Source: Pyrus communis (lineage: Eukaryota > Streptophyta > Magnoliopsida > Rosales > Rosaceae). From it: DNA of 64,000 bases. The first letter of the stretch is position 1; each line of letters starts with the position of its first letter. Below the pieces are notes generated by a model. It had not been told where the DNA came from and ran no database searches. It saw nothing but the letters and a program-made list of their open reading frames with translations. The position numbers and the translations under genes are program-made. Location of the stretch: positions 4,692,872 to 4,756,871 of the forward strand of contig NC_084807.1 of assembly GCF_963583255.1 (NCBI RefSeq). The letters run 5' to 3'. This document shows positions 34,701-46,870 of this stretch, piece by piece.

Positions 34701-35143
34701 TGAATTTACGCAGGCTTCTGCACTTTCTTGACAAAACAAACTAATACACTCCAAATTAGAAATTAGGTGAATTAATGGCATGGCATATATAAACGCGATA
34801 GTACTTTGTATTAGGAGTTGTATAACGAGCAATTCATGCACTAAAGATAGGCATGTGAATGACTTCGTAAGCATATGGTAATGAAATGAAATCAATGGAA
34901 GATAAGGTTTAAGGATTTTCTTATCTCTTGGGGTAGCCATAGGTGATGCAACTGAGGTCTAGCAATGATAGCGGCCAACATGAATAACTTCCTATCAAGA
35001 TTGTCTTCTGGACAATCAGCTTGTTTTCCTAAGATGGTGGCCATGGGGCCTTTTGCTTTTCTAGTGCTAGGAAGAACACGATAGCCTTGATGCCTTATTT
35101 TCTATTCTTCATTTTGTTTAAACTTCAAATTTGAGGATGAACT
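31800..35143. other. noncoding stretch, probable decayed retroelement
   Basis: No readable gene. Phrases such as 'gccccaacattagcccctta' (32983 on), 'cttggcatgattgcttgg' and 'gcatggcatgatc' recur in the style of a large, non-coding LTR-element derivative. I could not define LTRs or target duplications. Confidence 0.35.
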
Positions 35144-35804
35144 TAGGGGTGGGCATAAAAACCGCCAAACCGCAAAACCGCATCGAACCGTAAGAAAAAA
35201 AACCGAAAAAAACCGTGTTGACCGGAAAAGTCAACTTTGAGTGAAAAACCGAACCGAACCGTTCAAACCGGTTCAGGTTCCGGTTTCGAATGACCAAGAA
35301 CCGGCCGAACCGAACCAAACCGTTTTATTAATAATAAATAAATAAATTATATATACACACACATATCATGGTATAATAGGTTGAAAAATTGTGTACAGGA
35401 GCTGCTGCTTCCTGCTTGCTCTCTGAAGTCTGAAAACCTGCAATTTGCTTCATCATTTTTTTGTTTGTTGACTGATTGACCGGTGCATATGTATTTTAGT
35501 TGTCTCTTTTTGTTGACTTGGTGCCACTACCAAAGACATTTGCATTAAAAAAGATGTGTTGTATGCAACTTTATGTAATCAGTTTTAGAAGATGTATTTG
35601 AATGCATAATGATTTGGTGTTCAAATAATTTATTATTAGGAACCGTAAACCGGCAAGAACCGAATCGGAACTGGTGTAGACCGAACCGTAATGTTCTAGT
35701 AATAAATTTAAGTGGAACCGCACTGAATCGAACCGTTAATATATTTCGGTTCCGGTTCCGGTTTAGGGGTGGAACAGCACTGAACCGCACCGTGCCCACC
35801 CCTA
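35144..35804. mobile_element. hAT MITE (661 bp)
   Basis: Perfect 12-bp terminal inverted repeats TAGGGGTGGGCA/TGCCCACCCCTA and a perfect 8-bp target duplication gatgaact (35136-35143, 35805-35812). Subterminal 'aaccgaacc' and 'ggttccggttt' words are repeated in both orientations. There is no transposase. The 8-bp duplication and TIR place it in the hAT superfamily. Confidence 0.92.
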
Positions 35805-35812
35805 GATGAACT

Positions 35813-36095
35813 TGGCTTACTGATTGAGATTCTTGTTTGTGCCATGATGCAATGATTTATTGCATGAGTGAGGGGTTCTCTTTAGGCTTTGAAATGCATC
35901 CCTTTGCTTGTTTTCCTAGGCAAGGTTGGCCGATTCTGTTACCTTGCACCTTGCTCATGAGTTTCCCTAGGGAAAAGAGGGAATGATATAGGCTAGTTTC
36001 CTTAGGGAAATAGAGTGTGCTAGGAACCACACTATTGGGGACATGTCTATGGTCCCACCTGGTTAATCTGTATTAGGGTATCTCTCTCACATTTG
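35813..36095. other. spacer
   Basis: No gene recognised; 'ttccctagggaaa' words recur, as in the stretch left of the MITE. Confidence 0.4.
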
Positions 36096-38373
36096 TGTTA
36101 GTAATCAGATTTGATAATTTGGTAGACTTCCTCTTTCTATCTGCTACTCCAGGAGCAAGTCAGAGACATGGAAGGATGAGAAAAATCTTCTCCAGTTAAA
36201 ATTCGATTGGATTTTATAAACTTCAAATTTGTACCTATTCATGGACTTAAATGTTTCAATCATAGTTTGCTTCATGCAAGATCATTCTTCATGATTAAAC
36301 AGTCCGTAAAATGAGCAAAAATGTCATGGAATCCTCGTTAAGGAGGTATTTCCGTTTGTAATGGTTCGAGCATTGGTCTTCAAATGAAGATCATGGCAGA
36401 GGCTTATTCAGCTCTTCCATGCCATTATTAGCGTCAATAATTTCTTAACTTATTGATAATCAAGTGGAGTTACAAGTCTTGTGCCCACATAAAGTAGTTT
36501 ATGAGAGAAACGTCCAAATCAGCGAAATCAAACTCGTGATGGTTCGTCAATCCACTAAATAGGGGGACAAGATTGTGATTGGTGTTATGGGAAATAAAAC
36601 CTCTATAAGCATCACAGTTAGAACATTCGGGTTCTAAGACATGGTTTACATGAAAAAATTTGCGTTTCCATGGGTGTATTGTTTTATGAAAACTTCGGGT
36701 TTCAAATACATTAAATTCAAACCCACAGTTTCGAGTTTAGTGTGAACTTCCGAATCATAAAAGGAGGTACTTGTAAGAACACATAATACAATATACAACT
36801 AAATTGTAGTAAATTTGGATTGCTTCAGAAACTCAAGCATGAGTCGCTTCGGGACTACGAAAGGATGTCAACGATTCAAAGAAAAGAAAAAAAAAAATAT
36901 TGAATCATTAATTTCCAAAAGTGGACTTTAGGCCAATAATTTTGAATTTTTATTAATGGACTGATGGTCATTTTTAATTAATTCAATAAATCAGAACCTT
37001 TCGGGTTTGATAATGGAAGTAAGATAATGACGTGCAGGTCATAATAGCTTTGGTTGGCTTCTGGCCAAGCATTTACGAAAATATAGCCAAGTATGGATAT
37101 AGCCTAGAACACCCCAAAAAAATTTAGTTATGGCTAGGAAGCGGGGGTCGCCAAAATGTGGCGTTGGGTAGTAAAAATATCGCAACCCAGCAAAAGTTGC
37201 TGGCTGCCAGTGCACGGCCCTGCAGTAAGGGTTGCATGCCTTTGGGCTCTTGGGACAGGGGCTAGAACAGCCAGCAGGCTGTAGAAACACCGGGCCGAGA
37301 TAGGCAAAGCCCATTAAGTATCAGGCTTGCTGGCAGGCTGAGAAGCAAGGCGGGCTTAGTAAGCAGTAGTCTTCTTACGAAGCAAGGTTTGTCCGCTTCT
37401 GGCGTGGGCTGAAGGTTGTAAGCCCAGCAAACTAGAACCTAGGCCTTCGGCTTGGTTCGTCACAAACGCAGCATACCAGAGGGCTGCTGCAGTCTAAACG
37501 CAAAAACGGCGTGGTCCAGGGGAAGCCCAGGCCTGAGCTGTTAGCTTGGTTTAGCTTCGGCTCGTCGGCACGGCACCAGGCCTTAGCTCAGCCGCAGAAA
37601 AAAAAAAAATTAGGGTTTTTTTTTTTTCTTTTTTTTGGTCGAATTCTTGGGTTTTAGGGAAAACTTAAAGTGCTTCTATTTTATTTCGAGTTTTTTACTC
37701 ACAAATTCCACATAGCAAATTTATAATTGTGTTATACATGAACATATATATATTGACAAATATATGAAATATACAATATATATATATATATATATTATAT
37801 AAAGAATGTTTTTATGCATCATGGTTGTTGAAAATATTAAACTTGCATTTTAGGAGAACCTAATTGGCAAAAAACAGATTGAGTCTTTAAACTTGTAGAA
37901 GATCATTCTCAAAAAGCCGGAGTTTCATCTCCATTACGTTGTATCACATTCAACACAGAAAAAATTAAATTTTATCACTAACATGTCGATCAATTTAATA
38001 AATAATAATTTAGTCATAAAAAGAATGATTAAAAAGTAATACTCCCCTGATTGAAGATGAAAAAACTCTCATTAGCACAACATCAAGAGTGTGTTAATAA
38101 CGTGTTGTAGGCCTGTTTGACTGTAGAATTATAGAGAGAGTGAGAGACAAGGTGCGGCAAACATAGAGATAATTGGGTGAATTATGCGCTATGATTTCTT
38201 ACCCTATTGTGTCTTTATTTATAGTAGTATGGAAAGTTAATTCCTTACCCCAATAGGATTACAACTCTATGAGGATAATATCTAAAGATAAGATATGGTA
38301 GAATCTCTTAAGGACATCCCAATATATAATAGGATTTATAAGATCACAGTCGTAAACTATTAGGACTGCGACA
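36096..38373 (-). mobile_element. truncated Ty1/copia element 3 (5' portion only)
   Basis: Collinear with the leader and gag part of elements 1 and 2, from 'gttagtaatcagat' (compare 17329) through 'aaacgtccaaatcag' to 'atactcccctgattgaagat' (38039). It ends in a 5' LTR. Integrase, RT and the 3' LTR are absent: the left end is a truncation near 36096. It is more diverged than elements 1 and 2 are from each other. Confidence 0.8.
38103..38373 (-). repeat. element 3, 5' LTR (diverged)
   Basis: Starts TGTTGTAGGCCTG and ends GGACTGCGACA. Length 271 bp, the same as the other LTRs of the family. Confidence 0.8.
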
Positions 38374-38867
38374 TAATTTTGATTTTACTTTTTATTTTTT
38401 CAATAAATACTAGTTGAATACTTAGATGAACACCCATTATAGATTGTTCCCCATATTTTCATGAAATTATGTATTTTTTTCAGTATAAGCAAACACTTAT
38501 TTATATGATATATAGTAAATTTACTTAAATCCACCTAGCGTCTTTTCAAACCTTGGCTACTCTATCTTTTATTTTATATTAGTTTGTAACATAACTTCAT
38601 CGATTTTTCATACGAGTTAAGATTAATTATAACAATGAAATTTGCTTTGTCTATATATTGAAAAAGAAACTTGCGTGGGCCTTAACTTATCACTGAACTT
38701 TGCTGAGTGGTGCTCCACCATCACTCAGAACTTGCCATATATTGAGTCAAATTAATATAAAATTCTCCTTATTATCTCAAACTCAACTCATCCCTCCTCC
38801 CATCCCCACTAACCCAACCTATTCATAAGCCTTTGTGGTGAAGTTTGTTAGGATTTATGCCAAAAAT
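38374..38867. other. gene-free AT-rich stretch
   Basis: Nothing recognised between copia element 3 and the third partial copy of the duplicated segment. Confidence 0.4.
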
Positions 38868-39144
38868 TGAAAATTCTGTCAACTTTATGTAATTATCAGC
38901 ACATATGCCAGCCCCACAAACTAACAATTAACGGAGAGTTTCGTTTTAGCCTAATACATGTGGCTCACATGCTAAACAAGAAATGTTTCAATAACGATGT
39001 TTTAGTTAACGAAAATAAATAATAAATCACAATGATTCTAACTCTTATTCTTAGTAAGTAAACATGTAAATCTTAACTTACAATTACCTTATGATATTTC
39101 AGCTTTTGTAAAATTAATTATAAGTTGTTTAAAAAAATTATTAT
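38868..39144. repeat. third partial copy of the duplicated segment
   Basis: Matches 45915-46190 from 'tgaaaattctgtcaacttta' through 'gtggctcacatgctaaac' to the run 'gttgtttaaaaaaatta', where element 2's LTR begins. It also matches copy A from 3956 on. Copies of this piece thus flank element 2 on both sides in direct orientation. Confidence 0.85.
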
Positions 39145-39508
39145 TGTTGTAAGCATAATTTACTGAACAATTATGGAGGCCAGAAAGAGAGAGAGAGGGT
39201 GCGGCAAAGAGAGAAGAATAGAAAGATGTGTAATTGTGGGTGTCTATTATTCTACCCCATTGTGTCTTTATTTATAGTAGTAGGAAAGGTTTTTTGGCAA
39301 AGAGAGAAGAATAGAAAGATGTGTAATTGTGGGTGTCTATTATTCTACCCCATTGTGTCTTTATTTATAGTAGTAGGATAGGTAAAAACCTTTCCCTTTA
39401 GGATTACAACATTTAAAAGGTAATCTATTCCTAATAGGAATATGAGAAATATTCCAAGATATACTAGGATTTACACAATCACATTCCTGAACTAATAGGA
39501 CTGCAACA
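39145..39508 (-). repeat. element 2, 3' LTR with internal 93-bp tandem duplication
   Basis: Begins TGTTGTAAGC and ends GCAACA. Copies 39203-39295 and 39296-39384 are almost identical (both run from 'ggcaaagagagaag' to 'atttatagtagtagga'). Without the duplication it is the standard 271 bp. Confidence 0.88.
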
Positions 39509-39775
39509 CTCCCCCTTGAGTGTGTAAATACTCAAGTAAATGACACATAAGGTCTTCAGTGATGAAGCAAGTATAATTGATGAAGTCGTCGGCACAATGA
39601 GCGAATGCGAGTCTCAAATCAACGGAAGAATGCATAAAAAAGTAAAACTCACAAAAGTTCGCTATGGTAAAACCCAAGGTATGAGAAAAACCCATAAGCT
39701 AAAAAAAAATGAGAAGTTGCATTAAGTCAAAACTATACGTCTTTTGGACGCAAGTAGAAGAGCTTACAAGGGTAT

Positions 39776-39866
39776 GATCAGCCAGGAATGATGCCTCATT
39801 AAATCCTAGTTAGGTAGTATGATCAACCCAGGAAGGGTGCCTCATTAAAACCTAGTTAGGTAGCAA
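39776..39866. repeat. short tandem duplication in element 2
   Basis: 'cctcattaaa(t/a)cctagttaggtag' occurs twice, about 54 bp apart. Element 1 has one copy near 13468. Confidence 0.65.
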
Positions 39867-40443
39867 AAACCTAGTGGGAAAATGCTCCTAATCGTAGGGA
39901 AAAAGAGTACATTAAGATCAAGTGAGTATACTTCTGGATACTCATCTTGAGTTTAACATAACTTCCAAATAAGAACTACAAGCATTGCAAATGAATAGTT
40001 AGTGATACCAATTCCTCGGACAAGCTTCTAAAAGGTTGACTTCAGTAGTGACGTCATGTAGAGGTCGGCAAGGTTGTCTGGGATTGGCTTGCATGACTTC
40101 AATCTCCTGATGCTTTGCTAATGTAGATGTGGACACAATATGTCTTGGCGTTGACTTCGTTAATGTATCATGGCTTGGTCAGGTGGATACATGTGGCATA
40201 GTCTTCGTGGATCGTCGTTAGGACTCAACGATGGATGAAAACAGCAAGTACTTCGAATATCCTCTACATGAACTTCTAACCATGTCTCACTTGTGGCGTA
40301 GTGAAGTGAGGTGAGTCTTGGAACGATTCGAAAATTTCACAACTAAGGTCATATCGTGAACCTCCAAGATATTACTATATCCCTAACGGTAAAGACAACC
40401 ATTTGGGGATTTTGCCTTGTGCATGTTTGATAAGTAACCTGCG

Positions 40444-40990
40444 TCAGCATAACAACAAGGCAAACATCATTTCGAGGATCAGGGGGGTTAGATCTGCTCG
40501 AGATGCATTAAGATTTGCCCTCGTGGTACCTTCAAGGTACGTCTTTAATACCAATTCAGTGGAACGAAGCGCAAAGTTGAACTTATAGATATGGAATTTT
40601 GGATTCCATAACCTCTTCAAGGGTCTCATTTGCATATAACGTATGGACGATCAAATGTATACTCAAGGGTGACATATTCGAGGTGTAGTTCGACTGGTAG
40701 ACCAAAATACCATCAGAACAATGCTTCGACTTCAGGTCAAGGCATAAACTAGTTTTCCTAAGATCATTCATCTCAAATTCCATCTTTAGGTGCAGGCAGT
40801 TTTCTCAAGCACTTCCAGAGTCTTAATGAGATTCGTGTTAACGACATAAACTATAACTCTAGTAATTTGGAATAAGACTTCATAATTTAACACGCAAGGG
40901 CATAATTCATCCTTAACTGATCAAATAATCACGTAAACGGGTATAACACATCCGTCGGATTGTAAATGAACGCCTCAAACAAGTTAAAAG
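40444..40990 (-). pseudogene. element 2 reverse transcriptase fragment
   Basis: Open piece 40583-40783 reads MEFEMNDLRKTSLCLDLKSK and SKHCSDGILVYQSNYTSN, the counterpart of element 1's RT thumb fragment. Frames are broken on both sides. Confidence 0.7.
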
Positions 40991-43616
40991 GGTGTTCCAT
41001 GGTTTTGGAACTATTTGAACAAGTCCATGTAATTCTTCTGGAACCTACATGTAAATCTTCGTATCTATATCCCCATGAAGAACACATTAACTACATTTCA
41101 TAATGCTGTTGTTAATCACATGACAGTTTGAGAGAAACCTTGCACAGTAAGGCGTGCATTATATCGCACTATTTCATTCATCTCATAACGCTTCTTTTCC
41201 CACTTGTAACATAACAGGGTTACCCTGGGTAGTGTAGGAACGACAGGTCCAATACAAACTTTGGTAAGGAATTTGACCTGGATTGTAACATTAGTTGTCC
41301 AATCAGTTCTACGTTGTCACTTAATTAATGGAACACGGTTCGATATCGTCGCTTTTCATTTATGTCGGTAGCTACCATATAAGCGAAAACATCATCGATG
41401 ATAATCTCATTTCAATTTCGTGTGGCTCATCCAAACTAGTATACTAGACCAAGAACTTCATGTCTTGGGAGTAATCCGGATTAATCTCATGAGATGGAAA
41501 TGATTTGAGACAACGATCAAGTTTACATTCATTTTGTGCCATGCCTTCCTCTTCTAAGGAAGTGAATCCTACAAACCGAGTGATTTGTCGTGCTTTAGGC
41601 CAAGACAGATTAATTGGCTATCCACCGGTGTACCGAATTATCCAACGGGGGTGGCAAACCTTTCGGGGATGTTGACTCGACGTCCATTAAGTATGTCTAT
41701 CCTTGCAGGCATGTTTGCAGCTGGTATATGATCTCGTCACTTTAGCTAGATCAAAGGAATGCATTTGGAGCAACATTCTAAAATCTAGAATTTATCGCAC
41801 TTGCTTATCACACTTTATGCGGTATGGGGATCAAGATAAGACATAATGGGTAATGTCCACGCAACTTTGCGTCATTCTACAGGAATGTTGACGTTCTTAT
41901 CTCCTCCTAATGGCGAGAAGACTATCTCATTAAAGTGATAACCCACAAATGAGCAGTAAAGAGATCGCATGCAAGGGCTCTAAGAGAGCTAGTGTGAAGG
42001 AGAATCATGATCGACAAAAGATACACATCCTTCTTTGAGGACCCATGGTGGTACGTTGCGGCAGCGCAACTTGGCACATGGAATGCTCACCCAAATGCAT
42101 AAATACAAAAATCGTCAAGTTCGTACCCAGTAACCAACTGTAACGTCATATAGGTTGGGTGGCAATGGGCCTCAAAGCGGACCAACATAACTACGTACAG
42201 GGATTGCATAACCCTAGGTCAAAACTAAAAACTTGGTGTGTTTACCAAAATTCAGGTGATCATTTAAATTGCACTTTATGATCACTAGGCGGGGCTATTT
42301 GGGGTGAACATAGGAATTCGATGTTCAATTATAAACCCAAAACAACATGCAATACTTTATCGAAAACCGTCGATATAAAATCTCTGGCATTATCCAATCT
42401 CTCGAGCCTTAAGGGATAAGTAGAGTGGTGAACCCTTAATCAGCCAAGAGGTTTAGCAGTAATGTGTGTGGACAAACATGTGACCAGTTTGTCGATTCAT
42501 CAACCAAAACTATAAGTATTTATATAGTCCGCGTTTTGGTTGGATTAGTCCACATATATTTCCTTGAATCCACTGTGAAAAGAGAGTCGTTTCATTTCTT
42601 TGCAAAGGATGATTTAGAAAATCAATTTCCCTAATCAGTATGCTTGGCAAGGTGTGCTTGTAGGCACAATATCCTTATTTCAGATAAGGAGATACGTTGT
42701 AGCATCATTGTTCGACCTAAGTGTCCCAAAAGGTCGTGCCAAAACAAGTAAACTGCTCAATCACCAAGCTCTAGGTTGGCCACATATGGTGTATTCCCAG
42801 TTGGGAGACAACCCATTGGCCCTAAATCAAAGCTTCAGGCTTATTTTTGGAGGTGGTGCAAAGGTATTTCACTCTACTTTCTTCAGTGGTTTCATTTATG
42901 ATCATTGTCATCTCAAATATGCTTAAAAACTCAACATCAGGGAGAATTTAAGGTCCTTAAATGGTAATTTAGTACCATTCATACAACGAGGAGCATGCCA
43001 ATACTCTTAAGAAGTCGTTGTTAGAGATGTGATTTAGGTGTAAAGTTAGTGTGCGTAGTACGCATTCATCTAGAGAACTAACTTTCCCACATGCCTACCT
43101 AATCATGTGATCACGTGTTTAATTGAATCAGTCACATGTATTAAGAAACATGATTCAATTAACTCATATTCGAGGACAATACCATTAAGATTATCCATAA
43201 GTAAAACATACACCAAACTTGAATCCAAGAACATGGGAAAATGTTCACAAAGTAAATGGTTTACTAAGGGGATTCGGCCAACAAGGTCATTCATGCCAAA
43301 ATTCAGCTATTCCAACGATGTTTGGTGGAGCAAAGTTAACCTCACATATTGACTATGAGAATGGTACTCCTCAACAACATTGGTACGGGCACGAACAGGT
43401 GCATAACCAATGATCTATTCCATCAAGATGGAAGTAGATTTTGCAGGGTTAAGGTTTGGGAATAATATCCCTTATTCTTGAAGTTTTAGGTCTTAGGTGA
43501 CAAGGATCATGCTTCAGGCATAATGCCACACCTTGGCAGGCCCTGATTCTACCATATGTTTGTGGTAATAATCAGATCCGAGAATTTGGTAAACTTCCGC
43601 TTTCTACAATACTGCT

Positions 43617-43850
43617 TTAGGGGCGAGTTAGAAACATGGAAGGACGAGAAAAGTATTCTCTAGTCAAAATTCGATCGGATTTATAAACTTCAGAATTGTA
43701 CTCATTCATGGATGTAATCATGGTGTGCTTCAGGCAATGTCTTTCATGATTAGACAGTCCGTAGGAGCGAGCCAAAGAGCCATGGAATCCTCGATCGGGA
43801 GGTATTTCCATTTGTAATGCTTTGATCATAAATCTTCGAATGAAGATCAT
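43617..43850 (-). pseudogene. element 2 gag-like fragment
   Basis: Frame with 'TMITSMNEYNSEVYKSDRIL', near-identical to the element 1 fragment; ends in a stop. Confidence 0.5.
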
Positions 43851-45494
43851 GGCGGAGGCTTATTCAGCTCTTTCATGCCATTGTTGGCTTCAATGGTTTC
43901 TCAACCTCTTGATAGTTAAGTGGAGATTCACGTCTTGTACCCCACATGAAGTGGTTTATATTAGAAACGTCCAAATCAGGAAAATCGAACTTGTGACAGT
44001 ATGACAATCCACTGAATGGAAGGAACAAGATTGTGATTGGTGCTATGGGAAGGAATCATCCATAAGCATCAAAGTAAGAACATTCGAGTTCTAAGATATG
44101 GTTTTCATGAAAAAATATTGGGTTTTCATGGGTGAATTATTTTATGAAAACTTCAGGTTTCAAATGCACTAAATTTGAAACTACAAGTTCAATTTAGTTT
44201 ATGAATGTTTAGTTCATAAAGGAGAGGTTCCTGCAAGAACACATAATGCAATATGTTGATTTAAGTGTAGTGGATTTAGGTTGCTTCAGGAACTCAAGTG
44301 TGAGCGCTTCGGGACTACGAAAGTAAGTCAACGGTTCAAAGTATAAAAATAAATTATTGAATTGTTAATATCCAAAAGTGATTTTCAAGTCAATAATTTT
44401 GGATCATTATCAGATTAATGGATTGCAGGTCACTTTTAGTTAATTCAATAAATTGGGACCAAACGGGATCGATTGTAGAAGCAAAAAATAATGACTTCGG
44501 GTCATATTCACTTTAGATGGCTTCGGGCCAAACAATTAAGAAAATATAACCAAAAACATCCAAAAATATTTGAATATGGTTAAGAAGTGAGGGATGCTAA
44601 AATATGGCATCGGGTCGAAAAAGGTATGCAGCCGAGCATGTAATTGCTGGCTGCAATGGGTCCCGATCTTGCAACAAAAATTGCATGCACGGGGCAGCCC
44701 ATTCAAGAAGGCAAACTGCAATTGCAGCAGGAAGCGGGCCAAGGGGAAGAGACACGGGTCAGGCTTGGTAAAGGCTGATGTTCAGCCCAGTTTGCATGGA
44801 GGCTGCAGGCGTGCAGCAAAGATGGGAGGTGGTAGTATGCGGGCCGAAAGAGAAAAAGATCATAAGCAGCAGGCTTGTGATATGTGGGCCGAGGGCCGCA
44901 GGTATGTCAGGTAAAAAAAGCCCAGCGTGTGGGCTTGAGTTCTTTGCACAGAAAAACCCAAACGTGAGCTGCTGTCCTGGCATGGCTTTAGGTCAGTTGG
45001 GCGCGGCTCAACGATTTTTTTTTTTTTCGACATGTAGGGTTTGAAAAACTCTAATTGCTTCTAATTTATTTTGATATTTTGACTCACAAATTCTACATTT
45101 GTGCGATGTATGAAACAAATATATATATTGACAAATATTTGAACATATACAATATATTGGAAGGAAAATATAAACATAGGGGGGTTCATACATCATGGGA
45201 AATGTTTTCATACTTCAAGGTCGTTTCAAATATTTTACTTTATTTTAAGCATACTTGATTGGTAGAAAACTACAAAAGCCCTTGAATTTGTAGAAGATTC
45301 TTCTCGGAAAGCCAGAATTGCATCTCCAATGCATTACATCACGTGCAACGTAGAAAAATTAAATTGAATCAATAGCATGTAGATCAATTCAATAAAATAA
45401 TTAAGTAATCATAAAAAGAATGATTAAAACGTAATACTCCCCTGATTGAAGATCAAACTCTCTTTAGCGCAGCGTTAAGAGTGTGCTGATAAGG

Positions 45495-45868
45495 TGTTGT
45501 AGGCATAATTTACTGAACAATTATGGAGGCCAGAAAGAGAGAGAGAGGGTGCGGCAAAGAGAGAAGAATAGAGAGATGTGTCATTGTGGATGTCTGTTGT
45601 TCTACCCTATTGTGCCTTTATTTATAGTAATAGGATAGGTAAAAACCTTTCCCTTTAGGATTACAATATTTAATGGGTAATCTACTCCTAATAGGAATAT
45701 GAGAGATATTCCAAGATATACTGAGATTAACTCAGAACTACTACCAGTAAGTATCACATCATCAATAAATAATAGTAAGACTACAGTGCATTTGGATGAA
45801 TATTGAACAAACAAAGAGGGATCAGCGGATTTACATAATCACATTCCTAATCTAATAAGATTGCAACA
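45495..45868 (-). repeat. element 2, 5' LTR with RT-derived patch
   Basis: Starts TGTTGTAGGC and ends TTGCAACA. Compared with the 271-bp LTRs it has about 103 extra bases between roughly 45722 and 45830, which encode a piece of copia RT on the minus strand. Confidence 0.85.
45722..45830 (-). pseudogene. copia RT active-site fragment inside an LTR
   Basis: Minus-strand translation gives SKCTVVLLLFIDDVILTGSS followed by SELIS, the palm-domain box known in copia elements as YVDD (here FIDD). The piece is not part of other LTRs of this family. It is in the same strand sense as the element's own pol. Confidence 0.8.
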
Positions 45869-45914
45869 TGTGTCAGCCTTGCTGAAAACTACTAGAAATA
45901 TGAGAGTTATTGAA

Positions 45915-46592
45915 AATTCCGTCAACTTTATGTAATTATTAGCACATGTGCCAGCGTCACAGACCAACAAGTAACGGAGAGTTCCATTTTAGCCTAATAC
46001 GTGTGGCTCACATGCTAAACCAAAAATGTTTCAATAATGATGTTTTAGTTGACGAAAATAAATAATAAATCACAATGATTCTAACTCTTATTCTTAGTAA
46101 GTAAACATGTAAATCTTAACTTACAATTACCTTCTGATATTTCAGCTTTTGTAAAATTAATTATAAGTTGTTTAAAAAAATATTATAAGTTTAAAACTTA
46201 TTTTTATTTTAATATCTGTGCTAGAGAATTTGTCTGCTAGAGGGAAAGATATCAATGGAAACAAATGAAAAGGGAAGGAAATAATCTACTACGAACCTCT
46301 CCCAAAGTAAACAAGATCTTGTTTCCTCCTCAATGTCCTCTTTGATATTGGAATGCAAACAAGTAAGTTTACATGTCCTACTTAAACAGGTAGTCAATCT
46401 TACTAGTATAAATACTTCCTTCATGAACAATTCAGCACGCAATACTTTGAACTTTAAGTCGAATTTTTTGGTCCAAAATTATACGAGTTTACTTTGGTTT
46501 TTAGCTGGTACCATATTATTGTCTTTTTGCCTTTAAGAATTCCACGGTTAGTTTGTTGATTAAAATTGTAATTTAAGGGAGTGGAAAATTTT
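45915..46592. repeat. duplicated segment B, left part
   Basis: Matches segment A from 3956 to about 4492, and 38868-39144 at its left. The TATA box of the small gene is included (46407-46414). The homology is cut at 46593 by the CACTA element and resumes at 49512. Confidence 0.85.
46407..46414 (+). promoter_or_regulatory. TATA box of small-protein gene, copy B, now separated
   Basis: tataaata in the same context as copy A (actagtataaatac). The CACTA insertion puts 3.1 kb between this box and the ORF at 49524. Confidence 0.5.
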
Positions 46593-46706
46593 GACTACAA
46601 AAAATATGGGTCCTGCGCACAAAAAATTATCTATGCCTATAAGGCCTAAGGCACCAATATATGTGCCCTTAGACCAATAGCAACAGTGTAGCAACCAAAA
46701 TCTTAT

Positions 46707-46860
46707 GGAAACTTTATCGAAAAGCTCTCGGTACTATTCATTTTAACGAAAAACCACATTTTTACACTAAAAAGTCAATCATGGTACTATTCATTTTACT
46801 CTTTATTTTGTCCTTATCGTTAAAACTCAAAGTTTTCAAGTCATTTTCATTAATTTTCCT
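46707..46860. mobile_element. small MITE inside the CACTA element
   Basis: Ends GGAAACTTTATCGAAAAG and, inverted, AGGAAAATTAATGAAAATG. Flanks aaaatcttat (46697-46706) and aaattcttat (46861-46870) suggest a 9-10 bp target duplication with one mismatch. I remember this sequence type as abundant in apple. Superfamily uncertain, possibly MULE-like. Confidence 0.55.
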
Positions 46861-46870
46861 AAATTCTTAT

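Larger units (their letters stand above)
39145..45868 (-). mobile_element. decayed Ty1/copia LTR retrotransposon, element 2
   Basis: Sister of element 1, collinear over the internal 6 kb. Left LTR 39145-39508 (3' LTR in element sense, with polypurine complement 'ctcccccttgagtgtg' beside it) and right LTR 45495-45868. Minus-strand RT-, integrase- and gag-like traces lie at about 40444-41000, 42050-42240 and 43617-43850, with stops throughout. The flanks attat and tgtgt do not match, so one end was rearranged. Both LTRs are oddly enlarged: the left by a 93-bp tandem duplication, the right by a patch of RT-coding sequence. Confidence 0.87.

Noticed and set aside
39199..39381. Open frame containing a perfectly repeated peptide
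   Set aside because: It is the plus-strand shadow of the 93-bp LTR duplication, not a repeat protein.
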